From: an uncultured Roseburia sp.
Lineage (GTDB): Bacteria; Bacillota; Clostridia; Lachnospirales; Lachnospiraceae
Assembly (NCBI GenBank): GCA_947649645.1
Contig: CANSSP010000006.1
Coordinates: 78,121 to 142,120, forward strand
Reading direction: 5' to 3'
DNA: 64,000 nucleotides
Shown here: positions 36,566 through 44,965 of the stretch, in pieces
How positions within the stretch are numbered: position 1 is the first letter of the stretch
Layout of the letters: each line of letters begins with the position of its first letter
The notes under the pieces: model-generated
Seen by the model: only the letters and a program-made list of their open reading frames with translations
Database searches by the model: none
What the model was told of the DNA's origin: nothing
Made by a program: the position numbers and the translations under genes

Positions 36566-37618
36566 ATGAAAGCCTGTATACAGTTGTGGAAACAGATTTA
36601 TGTCCATAATAACGGCCGGGTCTGGTTCTGCTGTATGAAACCGTCGCGCACGCAGAAAATCGATCTGCAGCATTGTGTTCCCGAAATGGCGGCGGACATC
36701 ATAAATTGTGACGAAGTGTATCGGATCCGCCGTGAGATGATGGAGGAGAAGCTGCCCAATTTCTGCAAGGGCTGTATGATGCTTAAGGAATATGAAAATG
36801 TGCGTGATTTTGCAGAAGAACTGTACGAGGAAGGCTGTATTTCACAGATTACGGATAATATCGGGCAGATCTGCCGGATCGATCATGTGGACGAGCTTTT
36901 TTTTGAGATAACGACCAGGTGTAATCTCAGATGTGTCTACTGTCTGCACAGCACATCCGCTTTTAAGGACTGGATTGCCGATCTGGGTGTCGGGAAATTT
37001 TTTGATCTGCTGGATGTCCTTATCAAAGTGTGGGGTGTCAGAGAAATATCGACCACCGGTATCGGAGAGTTTACGCTGGTTGACGGCTGGACGCGGATCA
37101 TACAGACAATCAGGTCGGCGTATCCCGGTTTAAGGATTTCTCTTTTTTCCAATTTTGCAAAAAGGTTATCTGACGAAGAAATTGACACACTGGCGGAGGC
37201 AGATAAAATTTATGTGAGCTGTGATACCGTGAACGCGGAGCTGTTCCGCTTTTTAAGAAGCGGGGATCTGGATATTCTTCTGGACAATCTGGCGCGGCTG
37301 AACCGGTGCAGGGAGAAAAGGCACAGCGGGCTTAAGATTGCAATTGCCGCGGTGGTAAATTCTAAAAATCTGGATTATTTAAAGGAGCTTCTGGAATATA
37401 TCATCGGGACAGGGTGCGCGGACGAGCTGAATCTGACGCCGATGACGCTTCCGATGCCGGCGGCAAAGACGCTGGACGTATACCCTGTAAATATATTTTT
37501 TCATACGGAAAAGGAGACGCAGGTCGCGGCTTTGCTCAGGGAGCTGTACGACAGGGGGAAAAAAGAAGGAATCGACGTAAACTGGTCGGGCGATCTGCAG
37601 AATTTTTATGCGCAGTAG
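36566..37618 (+). CDS. Radical SAM enzyme with N-terminal cysteine-rich region
   Basis: A 350-residue enzyme. The iron-sulfur site for SAM cleavage is TTRCNLRCVYC (Cys119, Cys123, Cys126), followed by a TIM-barrel-like region. Before this core lie Cys22, Cys23, Cys37, Cys48 and FCKGC (Cys67, Cys70), which look like ligands of an extra iron-sulfur cluster, placed N-terminally rather than in the usual C-terminal SPASM position. It probably makes a difficult C-H modification of the product. It overlaps the next gene by 11 bases. Confidence 0.85.
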   Translation: MKACIQLWKQIYVHNNGRVWFCCMKPSRTQKIDLQHCVPEMAADIINCDEVYRIRREMMEEKLPNFCKGCMMLKEYENVRDFAEELYEEGCISQITDNIGQICRIDHVDELFFEITTRCNLRCVYCLHSTSAFKDWIADLGVGKFFDLLDVLIKVWGVREISTTGIGEFTLVDGWTRIIQTIRSAYPGLRISLFSNFAKRLSDEEIDTLAEADKIYVSCDTVNAELFRFLRSGDLDILLDNLARLNRCREKRHSGLKIAIAAVVNSKNLDYLKELLEYIIGTGCADELNLTPMTLPMPAAKTLDVYPVNIFFHTEKETQVAALLRELYDRGKKEGIDVNWSGDLQNFYAQ

Positions 37619-38246
37619 TGTTCTGGCCGCCTCGATAAAAAGGGGGTGTTTCCGCCGGGAGAAGCATGTGATTGTGCTGCGCGGGGAGACGGTGCCGTAT
37701 TTGGACCGCTGCCTGCTGCACACAAAAGAACTTCCGCATTATCTGTGGAGAAACAGGAAAAGAACGGAATATCTGAGCGGCAGATATGCATTGAAATCTC
37801 TGTTGTCGAGAGAGCTGGGAGTGGAATATGCAGATCTGTGTATTCTGAATGAAAGATACGGGGAGCAGTCCGGAAAACCGCGGCTTTATATCAATGACGC
37901 GCCGGCAGATTATTCCGTTTCCATTTCACACGACGCCGGAATTATTTTCGCCTGCTTTGCAGATCACGATATCGGGGCCGACGTGGCGGCAGAGAGGGGG
38001 AACGCCGGTGCGGGCAGGGCATGCCTTGACTGGGCGATCGGGGAGGCATTTACGAAAGCGCTGGGGATCGGCCTTAAGTATGGGATTCCTTCAGTAAAGA
38101 CGGATTCCATGGATCGGGAAAAAGGTATGGTAGAACTGGAGGTATCGGAAAAAGTGCTTTCCTGTGCGGGGAGGTATTCCGATATCTCTTTTACGTATGA
38201 GATGCGGGAACAGGCAGTGTTTGTGATATGTGAGCTGATCGGGTAA
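37608..38246 (+). CDS. 4'-phosphopantetheinyl transferase, Sfp-like
   Basis: Loads the phosphopantetheine arm from CoA onto the carrier protein. The motifs are GKPRLYINDAPADYSVSISHD (positions about 85-105), IGADVAAE and WAIGEAFTKALGIGL. The usual WxxKEAxxK is present as WAIGEAFTK, where Gly replaces the first Lys. The first ATG overlaps the radical SAM gene; a GTG at 37668 would give a shorter form that begins closer to the conserved region. It closes the biosynthetic operon and fits activation of the ACP at 19205. Confidence 0.88.
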   Translation: MRSSVLAASIKRGCFRREKHVIVLRGETVPYLDRCLLHTKELPHYLWRNRKRTEYLSGRYALKSLLSRELGVEYADLCILNERYGEQSGKPRLYINDAPADYSVSISHDAGIIFACFADHDIGADVAAERGNAGAGRACLDWAIGEAFTKALGIGLKYGIPSVKTDSMDREKGMVELEVSEKVLSCAGRYSDISFTYEMREQAVFVICELIG

Positions 38247-38435
38247 TCAGATCACACGGCTGTCTGTCCCGCATGATCTTTCTGGGAGTCTGGTCTGAAT
38301 GTGTCACACACTCTTGTGCACCGCCTTACTTTGTGATAAACTGATTGTGGAAAAATAAGGAAGTTCCCGTACACACGGACAGGATGCAGACGGCGCGGCG
38401 TCAACGGTATCATCGCGCCGGCATAGGAGGATACG

Positions 38436-39131
38436 ATGGCGAACAGAGACGGTATTATAACAAGGGAAGAGTTAAACCTGATTCTTCTTCTGGACAATTC
38501 ATACTCGATGGTGAATGGGCGCATTGCACAGCTCAATCATGCGATCCCGACGCTTAAAAATACGTTGATGAAAATGGCGGAAGACGAATGTGTCGATATA
38601 AAATTGCGTATCATAGCGTTCAGCGACGAGGCTGTGTGGAAAGTGGGCACGGTTGAGAAGGGCGAAGAGATCGGCGCTGTGGTCTGGCAGGATCTGGACG
38701 TCGTCGGCGGGACGAGCACGCCAAAGGCGATCAGGGAGGCAAACAAGGCGCTCAGAAAGCAGTATCTCGGCGCGCATGCGCTTCATCCGGTTGTGATCCT
38801 GATCACGGACGGGTACTGCAACCCGGGAGAGCATGGGGATTATCTGGACGCGATCGGAGAGATGAAGCAGAAGCTTTCCGGAAATACGGGAAAGGAAAAG
38901 GTCACGAGAGTGGCGATCGGCGTTGAGGATTATAACAGGGACGAGCTTGTGGAGTTTGCGTCTGTCGGACTGATTGCAGACCAGCAGCAGCCGCTGATTT
39001 TTGAGGTGGATAAAGCGATGGACCTGGGCAGCGTGATCAACTGGGTCGCAGTGAGCAGCATGTATTCCAGTATTACCGATGACGAGGATGTGATTGACCT
39101 GGGGGACCCCGACTGGGGAGAGGACGAATGA
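38436..39131 (+). CDS. von Willebrand factor A domain protein, TerY-like
   Basis: A 231-residue vWA protein. The metal-ion-dependent adhesion site is complete: DNSYS near residue 21, Thr in GGTSTPKA and ITDGYCNPG. The C-terminus is acidic. TerY-like proteins occur with a PP2C phosphatase and a Ser/Thr kinase, exactly the two genes that follow. They are thought to assemble or present phosphorylated partners in stress response. AGGAGG lies six bases before the ATG. The 190 bases upstream show no clear promoter. Confidence 0.87.
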   Translation: MANRDGIITREELNLILLLDNSYSMVNGRIAQLNHAIPTLKNTLMKMAEDECVDIKLRIIAFSDEAVWKVGTVEKGEEIGAVVWQDLDVVGGTSTPKAIREANKALRKQYLGAHALHPVVILITDGYCNPGEHGDYLDAIGEMKQKLSGNTGKEKVTRVAIGVEDYNRDELVEFASVGLIADQQQPLIFEVDKAMDLGSVINWVAVSSMYSSITDDEDVIDLGDPDWGEDE

Positions 39132-39140
39132 TAAAAATGG

Positions 39141-39173
39141 GAAAGAGGCATCAGAGATATCGGTGTCTCTTTC
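39141..39173 (+). terminator. Hairpin between vWA and PP2C genes, possible partial terminator
   Basis: GAAAGAGGCA pairs with TGTCTCTTTC (nine of ten positions). Only a short T-containing stretch follows, so it may be an attenuator that gives more vWA protein than phosphatase. Confidence 0.45.
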
Positions 39174-39217
39174 TTTCATTATAAAAAATACCATATAGGC
39201 GGGAGGCATAAGGTGGG

Positions 39218-40972
39218 ATGGAGGATCCGGTTTTAAATCTGGAGGATTGCGGAAACGTTGACATGCCGGGCTTAGAGTGCGGCGCTTTTTACGCGAGAAA
39301 ACGCGGGAGCGGTCACGTTGCGGGAAACAGGCCCTGCCAGGACTTTTGCATTGCAGGAGAGATCGCACCGGAGCTGTTTTTTGCCGCTGTGGCTGACGGG
39401 CACGGAGGGGAAGCATATACCAGAAGTGACATCGGCGCGCGTCTGGCCTGTGAGGAGACGGCGCGGCTGGCGGAGGAAATCTGCGCGGAAATGAAAAAGA
39501 GAGGAGCAGACGAGGACGAGCTTGTCGCGGCGTTTTCAGGCCGTGCGCTGAAGGCGAAGCTGGTTGAACGCTGGCGGCAGGCGGTACTGGAAGATTATGA
39601 AGCGCACCCGGACGAGGAATGTGGCAGAAGACAGATTATACGGAAATACGGGACGACGATTTTATTTGTGGCTGTCACCAGGAATTATTATGTGCTGGGA
39701 CAGCTTGGCGACGGCGCGATCCTCCTTTTTGACGGACGGGGGCACGCGCAGCTTTTCAGGCGGCATGCCGCGAAGGTGGGTTCGAAGACGAGCTCCCTGG
39801 CCTCAGAGCGGGGAATGTATGCCCTCTTTACGGATGTCTATGAAAGAAGACTTTTTGATCACGTCCTGCTTTCGACCGACGGAATCTATGACAAACTGGA
39901 TCGGGAGGATTCGTTTCTGCGGTACGCCAGAACGCTCGCGGTGCAGATACAGGAGCGGCCAAAGCATCCTTTTACGGTGGAAGGCATCGACGTGTCGACA
40001 AAGACGGGGGACGACTGTACGGTCGTGCTTGTGCACCCGCAGCCGGAGGGAGCGCAGAAGGTACATTCGCAGCAGGAAGCGGCGGAAGCGCTTTTCGGAC
40101 TAAAAGAGTTGAAAAGAAGAGGGTATGAAAAAATCGTCTTTGAGCGCGTCTGCGGCGGAACGATTGTTTTATCCGCCGAAAAAGACAGTCAGATTTATGA
40201 AATTCATATCGGGGGAGGAGAACCGTCCCGGGGGGCTGAAAAGAGGGATGTGGATGTTGCGGGATGCAGACTTCTTGCGCATGTGGATGAATGTCTGCTG
40301 CCGGACGGAAGGTGTGTATCCTTTTATCGCGTGCCCGAAGGCGCCAGGAGTTTTTATGAGCTGTATGAGAACGGGGAAATGCTGGAGAAGCGCTATCTGT
40401 CCCGTCTTATGGATGCGGAAACGGACAGCCGTTATTCGAACGAATACTGGCTGAAAGTATTTGAAAATCTAAGAAGCCTGGAACAGTACCTGTGCGCGCG
40501 AAAAGCCGGGTGTACAAAGGATTTTGTGCGGACGCTGCGGTTGAAAGACGACGGAACGCTGTACTGCTTTGACGACGGTATCCGGTGGGAGGGAGGAGGT
40601 CCGGACAGAGGGGATTCTGGCCGGGTAAAGGAGATGTCGGCTTTTCTGGGAAAGCTCCGGTGCGGAAAGCTGCAGTGCCCCCTGTATGAATGTATGGATC
40701 AGGGGCAGACTGTAAAATTCCTCCATCTGGGCGGGGAGAGCGCCCCGATGCTCCGCGTCACCCGCAATCCCGAAAAACAGATTTATGGCCTTTGGAATAT
40801 ATCGGACCGGCCCTGGGAGATAAAATACCCGAAGGAAAGAGTGATTGAGCCCGGCGAGGTATTGCGGTTAAAGGGAAATCAGACTTTTTATGTCGCCTGT
40901 GGGGAAGAGGACGTGCTCACGGAAGCGGATCCGTCCGGTGGTTTCGTGCGCTATGAGACAGAATTGTTTTAA
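39218..40972 (+). CDS. PP2C-type Ser/Thr phosphatase with C-terminal extension
   Basis: A 584-residue protein. Residues about 30-280 form a PP2C domain: RPCQDFC, the metal-binding VADGHGGEAY, LGDGAILL and TGDDCTVVLVHPQ. The last 300 residues are unfamiliar and partly beta-rich. PP2C removes phosphate from Ser or Thr, here most likely countering the kinase encoded next. GGGAGG lies 11 bases before the ATG, slightly far. Confidence 0.88.
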   Translation: MEDPVLNLEDCGNVDMPGLECGAFYARKRGSGHVAGNRPCQDFCIAGEIAPELFFAAVADGHGGEAYTRSDIGARLACEETARLAEEICAEMKKRGADEDELVAAFSGRALKAKLVERWRQAVLEDYEAHPDEECGRRQIIRKYGTTILFVAVTRNYYVLGQLGDGAILLFDGRGHAQLFRRHAAKVGSKTSSLASERGMYALFTDVYERRLFDHVLLSTDGIYDKLDREDSFLRYARTLAVQIQERPKHPFTVEGIDVSTKTGDDCTVVLVHPQPEGAQKVHSQQEAAEALFGLKELKRRGYEKIVFERVCGGTIVLSAEKDSQIYEIHIGGGEPSRGAEKRDVDVAGCRLLAHVDECLLPDGRCVSFYRVPEGARSFYELYENGEMLEKRYLSRLMDAETDSRYSNEYWLKVFENLRSLEQYLCARKAGCTKDFVRTLRLKDDGTLYCFDDGIRWEGGGPDRGDSGRVKEMSAFLGKLRCGKLQCPLYECMDQGQTVKFLHLGGESAPMLRVTRNPEKQIYGLWNISDRPWEIKYPKERVIEPGEVLRLKGNQTFYVACGEEDVLTEADPSGGFVRYETELF

Positions 40973-40998
40973 TTCCGGACAGAAAGGAAACGATACGT

Positions 40999-42342
40999 AT
41001 GAAAAAAGGCGATATCATCACGGGAGAAAACGGTGAACAGTATGTGATTGTAAAATCTCTGGGGAAGGGCGGACAGGCGAAAGTCTGGAAGGTGCAGAAT
41101 GTCGGCACAAAGCAGTATTACGCGTATAAATTTTATAAACGTAACCCGTACGATATCAGAGAGAATATCGAAACGCTGATCGGAAAAGGGCAGCTTCGGG
41201 ATAAAAATGGAAATGTGCTGAACACGGCGATATTCCCGCTTTCCATTGTGGAAGGGGAAGGGGATTCTTTCGGCTATATTATGGAACTGGTGGATCTTAA
41301 GGATTACACGACGTTAAAAAAGGCATGGGCGAGACCGGAGCTTTATCCTTCCTGCGCCGCGCTCTGCCGTATCGTTAAAAATATGTCTTCTTTTTTTGAG
41401 GCGCTCCATTCTACGCACGGCATGTGTTATAAGGATATTAACGAGGGAAATATTTTTTTTAACCCCGTGACCGGCGACGTGAAAATTATTGACAACGACA
41501 ATATCGCATATCCGGGAAAAGTCACAATCAGCGGCACCTACGGATACCGTGCTCCGGAAATCGTCCTTGGAAAAAAGCCGGACGAGAGGTCGGACAGTTT
41601 TTCGTTTGCCGTTTATATTTTCCGGCTGCTGGTCGGAGGGTATCCTTTCGAGGGGAGTTATACCAGGGAATATTGCAGAAAACATGACGTATGCGAGATC
41701 GACGTGCAGAAAGTGATCTATGGGACGGATGCGGTGTTTATCTGGAACCCGTATGACCGGCGCAATTCCATCGAAAACAGTGCCGATGAAAAATGGGAGG
41801 CGCAGGCCAGGATCTGGAAAAGGCTTCCGGCACGGATTCAGAATCTTTTTATCGATACGTTTGTCACCTATCTGCCGGAAGAAAAACGGGCGGAACGGCC
41901 ATCGGACGAGGCCTGGGGGGACGCTTTCGCCGATCTTAAGACCGGGCTTTTAAAGTGCCGGGCATGCGGATGCGTCACGTTTGGCGGGAGCGGCCATTGT
42001 TTTGAGTGCGGTGCGGCTGTGCCGGTGCGGCGGCACAGCATTGTATTTAAGGTTCTGAGTGCCGGTGAACCAAAGCGGGAGACAAAGCTTTATGTGGCGG
42101 ATGTTTTACAGGGCACAGAGATTTCGAAACACCTGCCCGGCGGAGATTTTTTAAAAATCCTTTACAATAAGCCGGCTGCAAAAGTCGGTATCCGGAATGT
42201 AAGCGGGCTGACGTGGTGTGTGATCGGGCGGGACAAAAGCATGACAGACTGTCCGCCGGGCAGCGTGTTTGCGGTGGAAGAAGGAATGATGATACGCATT
42301 ATTCCGAAAACGGCGCAGTTAAATGTTTTGCGGGTGGAATGA
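40999..42342 (+). CDS. Ser/Thr protein kinase with C-terminal zinc ribbon
   Basis: A 447-residue kinase. The Gly loop GKGGQAKVWK is near residue 22, YKFYK holds the ATP-binding Lys, YKDINEGNIFF is the catalytic loop (Asp and Asn kept), and IDNDN takes the place of DFG, keeping the metal-binding Asp. GTYGYRAPE is the activation-segment end. After the kinase domain a zinc ribbon (CRAC and CFEC) precedes a beta-rich tail. This kinase-plus-ribbon form is typical of TerY-P groups. It forms a balanced pair with the PP2C upstream. Confidence 0.88.
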   Translation: MKKGDIITGENGEQYVIVKSLGKGGQAKVWKVQNVGTKQYYAYKFYKRNPYDIRENIETLIGKGQLRDKNGNVLNTAIFPLSIVEGEGDSFGYIMELVDLKDYTTLKKAWARPELYPSCAALCRIVKNMSSFFEALHSTHGMCYKDINEGNIFFNPVTGDVKIIDNDNIAYPGKVTISGTYGYRAPEIVLGKKPDERSDSFSFAVYIFRLLVGGYPFEGSYTREYCRKHDVCEIDVQKVIYGTDAVFIWNPYDRRNSIENSADEKWEAQARIWKRLPARIQNLFIDTFVTYLPEEKRAERPSDEAWGDAFADLKTGLLKCRACGCVTFGGSGHCFECGAAVPVRRHSIVFKVLSAGEPKRETKLYVADVLQGTEISKHLPGGDFLKILYNKPAAKVGIRNVSGLTWCVIGRDKSMTDCPPGSVFAVEEGMMIRIIPKTAQLNVLRVE

Positions 42343-42356
42343 AAGCGAGGAAACGT

Positions 42357-43382
42357 ATGGATAGTCTGATGCATTATGAGGGGGTCTGCATCCGGTATGC
42401 CGCGGGAAAAAACGGGACGGCCAGAGAGAGGCGGATCGATTTTGAGAAACTGGTGGAGCTGATTTTAGAGGAGCTCGGGCAGGGAGACGGCGATATCAGG
42501 GCGTCGTCATTTCTCGCCGAGACCGACAGGGTATACGGGGCGATCCGAAAGACAGGGAAGGGAGCCGCCGTACAACTGCGCCGGAGACGGCCGAATCTGA
42601 TGGATGCCTGTGAGGTGGCGGCATGTGTTTTCGGGCGTCTGCGCGGGGGAGACGACCCGGCGCCGGAGGAAGGCAGGGCGGGGGATATAAGGATGCCTCT
42701 GTTTGCCGGAAGCTGGACGGATGCCGGTTTTGAGCGTCGCCTTGCCGGTCTTCAAAAAAATATGGAGGGTATAAAAAGCTGTCTGAAAGCGAAAAACATA
42801 GGTAAGAAGGATGTAAAGGAAGATTTCGGTGTGGAAAAGGAAGATGCTCCTGCATGCGCGCGCCTTCGCGCCGAGCAGGAATGCACGGAGCGGACGAAAC
42901 TGCGCCTGGAGGCAAACCGCAGAGAGGCCGGGGAGTGGCGTAACAGTCACAGACAGCTTATCGGAACCATGTCTGCGCTGCAGGCGGATATCAGCCGGGA
43001 GTTAAAGCAGCTGATGTGCTATTCGGACAATCTGACAGAAAATTATGTCCTGCGGTTTGCGCGCTCGATGACGGAAATTTATAATCTGATTGCGGACGGA
43101 TATGCGTATCACAGACAGCGGGCAGAGCGGGCCGGAAATGGAGATTATTATAATGCGGTTCTCAATTATGAAGAGTTTATGAGTTCGATAGCGGACGCTC
43201 TGGCGGCTTTTGGCGTGGAGGAGATTGTAAGCGCGGAGGGAATGGCTTTTGACGGGAAATTTCACGAGGTCTGCGACGGCTCCGGCGATTTTTCAGCGCA
43301 TTCTGCGGTTGTAAAAAGGAGCGTACGCGCGGGTTTCCGATATAATGATATAGTACTACAAAAAGAACGTATTCAGCTATGA
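42357..43382 (+). CDS. GrpE-like protein with N-terminal extension
   Basis: A protein of 341 residues. The C-terminal third looks like GrpE: a long charged helix (RAEQECTERTKLRLEANRRE), then NYEEFMSSIADALAAFGVEEIV and a beta-wing-like end with FDGKFHEVCDG and GFRYNDIVLQKERIQL. GrpE exchanges ADP for ATP on Hsp70, and an Hsp70 gene follows 16 bases later, so a private exchange factor is the best reading. The first 190 residues are unfamiliar. ATG 42357 has GAGG six bases upstream; ATG 42339 overlaps the kinase stop. Confidence 0.68.
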   Translation: MDSLMHYEGVCIRYAAGKNGTARERRIDFEKLVELILEELGQGDGDIRASSFLAETDRVYGAIRKTGKGAAVQLRRRRPNLMDACEVAACVFGRLRGGDDPAPEEGRAGDIRMPLFAGSWTDAGFERRLAGLQKNMEGIKSCLKAKNIGKKDVKEDFGVEKEDAPACARLRAEQECTERTKLRLEANRREAGEWRNSHRQLIGTMSALQADISRELKQLMCYSDNLTENYVLRFARSMTEIYNLIADGYAYHRQRAERAGNGDYYNAVLNYEEFMSSIADALAAFGVEEIVSAEGMAFDGKFHEVCDGSGDFSAHSAVVKRSVRAGFRYNDIVLQKERIQL

Positions 43383-43398
43383 CGCGGAGGTAATTTGC

Positions 43399-44871
43399 AT
43401 GAAACTGGGCATTGATTTTGGAACAAGTTTTTCACTGCCGGCGGCAGTATATATGGATTCGCAGGTTGTGCTGCTGCCGGGCGGGAAATATGGTATTCCG
43501 TCGGTATTTTATTATAATGACTGGGAGGGCGTCCTGGTCGGGGAGGAAGCGGAGGATGCCGGACAGGGAGACGAGGCAAAAAATTTAAAGCGGGAAGTGA
43601 AGCTGGAACTTGGCTCTTCGTTTACGGCCGACGGCAGAACCTTTTCGGCGCGTGAGATAGTGGGCTATATTCTGGCAAAGGTCGTCGATACTGCGCTTAC
43701 CATCGCGAAAACAAAGCTGATCGAGGAGCCCCTGGAGGGCGTCGTTATATCGGTTCCGGCGGCGTTTGAGCACAATGAAAAAGAATTTATCCGCGCCGCC
43801 GCGGAGATTCCAAGAGAAGAAGGCGGACCGGGGCTTACCGTTTTAGGATTTATCAAGGAGCCGGTCGCGGCCGCGCTGGCATATTTTCAGACTTCGCTGA
43901 AAGACAACACGAAGGTGCTGGTCTATGATCTCGGCGGCGGTACCTGTGACGTGGCCGTAGTGGAGGCGCGCAGTGATGTAAAAGAAAAATATGTAGTACT
44001 GGAATCCGATATGCTGCGCATCGGGGGAAAAGACTGGGACAGCAGGCTGGAGACGTATATCTTAAGAGAGCTTGAAAAACAGACGGGATCGGTTCTCTCC
44101 ACAAATAAGGCGTATAAGGAGAAAGCAAAGCGGGCGGCCATATCGGCAAAACATGCTTTCAGTGAAAAGACGGGAGATCACTACCGCGACAAGGTGGCGG
44201 CCAAGGTTGAAGTGAACGGACGGCTGTACCGGATCCAGATCACAAAGACGCTGTTCGATGAGCTGACGGGGGAACTGCTGAGTGAGACGATACGGATGAC
44301 GAAACGCCTTGTGGAAAAGGAGAGCTGCGCCGGCGTAAAGCGGCTGGTGTGCGTGGGCGGAAGTTCCAATATGCCGCAGGTTCTCGCAGGACTTGCGGAG
44401 GCATTTCCAGAGATGGAGATACAGATTTTTGAGCCGGAAAAATCGATTGCCTGCGGGGCTGCAATTTATGCGCAGAGCTGCGACATTGTGTCCGATATCG
44501 CAGCGTACTCTTATGGGATTCGTTGTTATCAGGATTATGACAAGGATCCGGTCAAAAAAATTATTGTGAATCTGATCAAAAAAGGAGACCGTCTGCCAAA
44601 GACCGGAGAGTATCATTTTTCCACGATCGAGGATGACATGGGAACGTCTTCCTTTAAAGTGTTTGAATCAGCCGTGACAGAGGACGAGTGTGAGCCGGAG
44701 GCAGTTCCGGCGGAACATATCCTGGAGGTAGTGCTCGATCTGCCCGAAGGGACGCCCAAGGGAACGTCGGTGACGGCGAAGATGACGCTGACGACCGACG
44801 GGCTGATCGAGGTGATCGCGGATGATAAAAACGGCCACATCAGCAAAGGGCGGAAAAAACTTAATTTTTAA
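43399..44871 (+). CDS. Hsp70 (DnaK-like) chaperone
   Basis: A 490-residue Hsp70. The nucleotide-binding domain begins KLGIDFGTSFSLPAAVY, with VPAAFEHNEKEFI, VLVYDLGGGTCDVAVVEA and VCVGGSSNMPQV. The substrate-binding part is short and the C-terminal helical lid is missing, so it is much smaller than DnaK (about 610). It is probably a dedicated chaperone of this locus, perhaps regulated by the kinase and phosphatase. GGAGG precedes the ATG. Confidence 0.9.
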   Translation: MKLGIDFGTSFSLPAAVYMDSQVVLLPGGKYGIPSVFYYNDWEGVLVGEEAEDAGQGDEAKNLKREVKLELGSSFTADGRTFSAREIVGYILAKVVDTALTIAKTKLIEEPLEGVVISVPAAFEHNEKEFIRAAAEIPREEGGPGLTVLGFIKEPVAAALAYFQTSLKDNTKVLVYDLGGGTCDVAVVEARSDVKEKYVVLESDMLRIGGKDWDSRLETYILRELEKQTGSVLSTNKAYKEKAKRAAISAKHAFSEKTGDHYRDKVAAKVEVNGRLYRIQITKTLFDELTGELLSETIRMTKRLVEKESCAGVKRLVCVGGSSNMPQVLAGLAEAFPEMEIQIFEPEKSIACGAAIYAQSCDIVSDIAAYSYGIRCYQDYDKDPVKKIIVNLIKKGDRLPKTGEYHFSTIEDDMGTSSFKVFESAVTEDECEPEAVPAEHILEVVLDLPEGTPKGTSVTAKMTLTTDGLIEVIADDKNGHISKGRKKLNF

Positions 44872-44890
44872 AGTTCTGGCCGCTGAAAAA

Positions 44891-44919
44891 TTGTAAAAAA
44901 TCACGGTTTGTGTTATAAT
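44891..44919 (+). promoter_or_regulatory. Sigma-A promoter for the polyphosphate phosphotransferase gene
   Basis: TTGTAA (44891-44896), a 17-base spacer, and a perfect TATAAT (44914-44919), 40 bases before the ribosome-site region. Confidence 0.7.
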
Positions 44920-44965
44920 ATTTTCAGAAATGTTGGCGGAAATGTGAAGGGAGAAGGAATGACAC

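Noticed and set aside
38499..39416. 305-codon minus-strand frame opposite the vWA and PP2C genes
   Set aside because: No ribosome site or family motif. The plus-strand genes explain the region fully.
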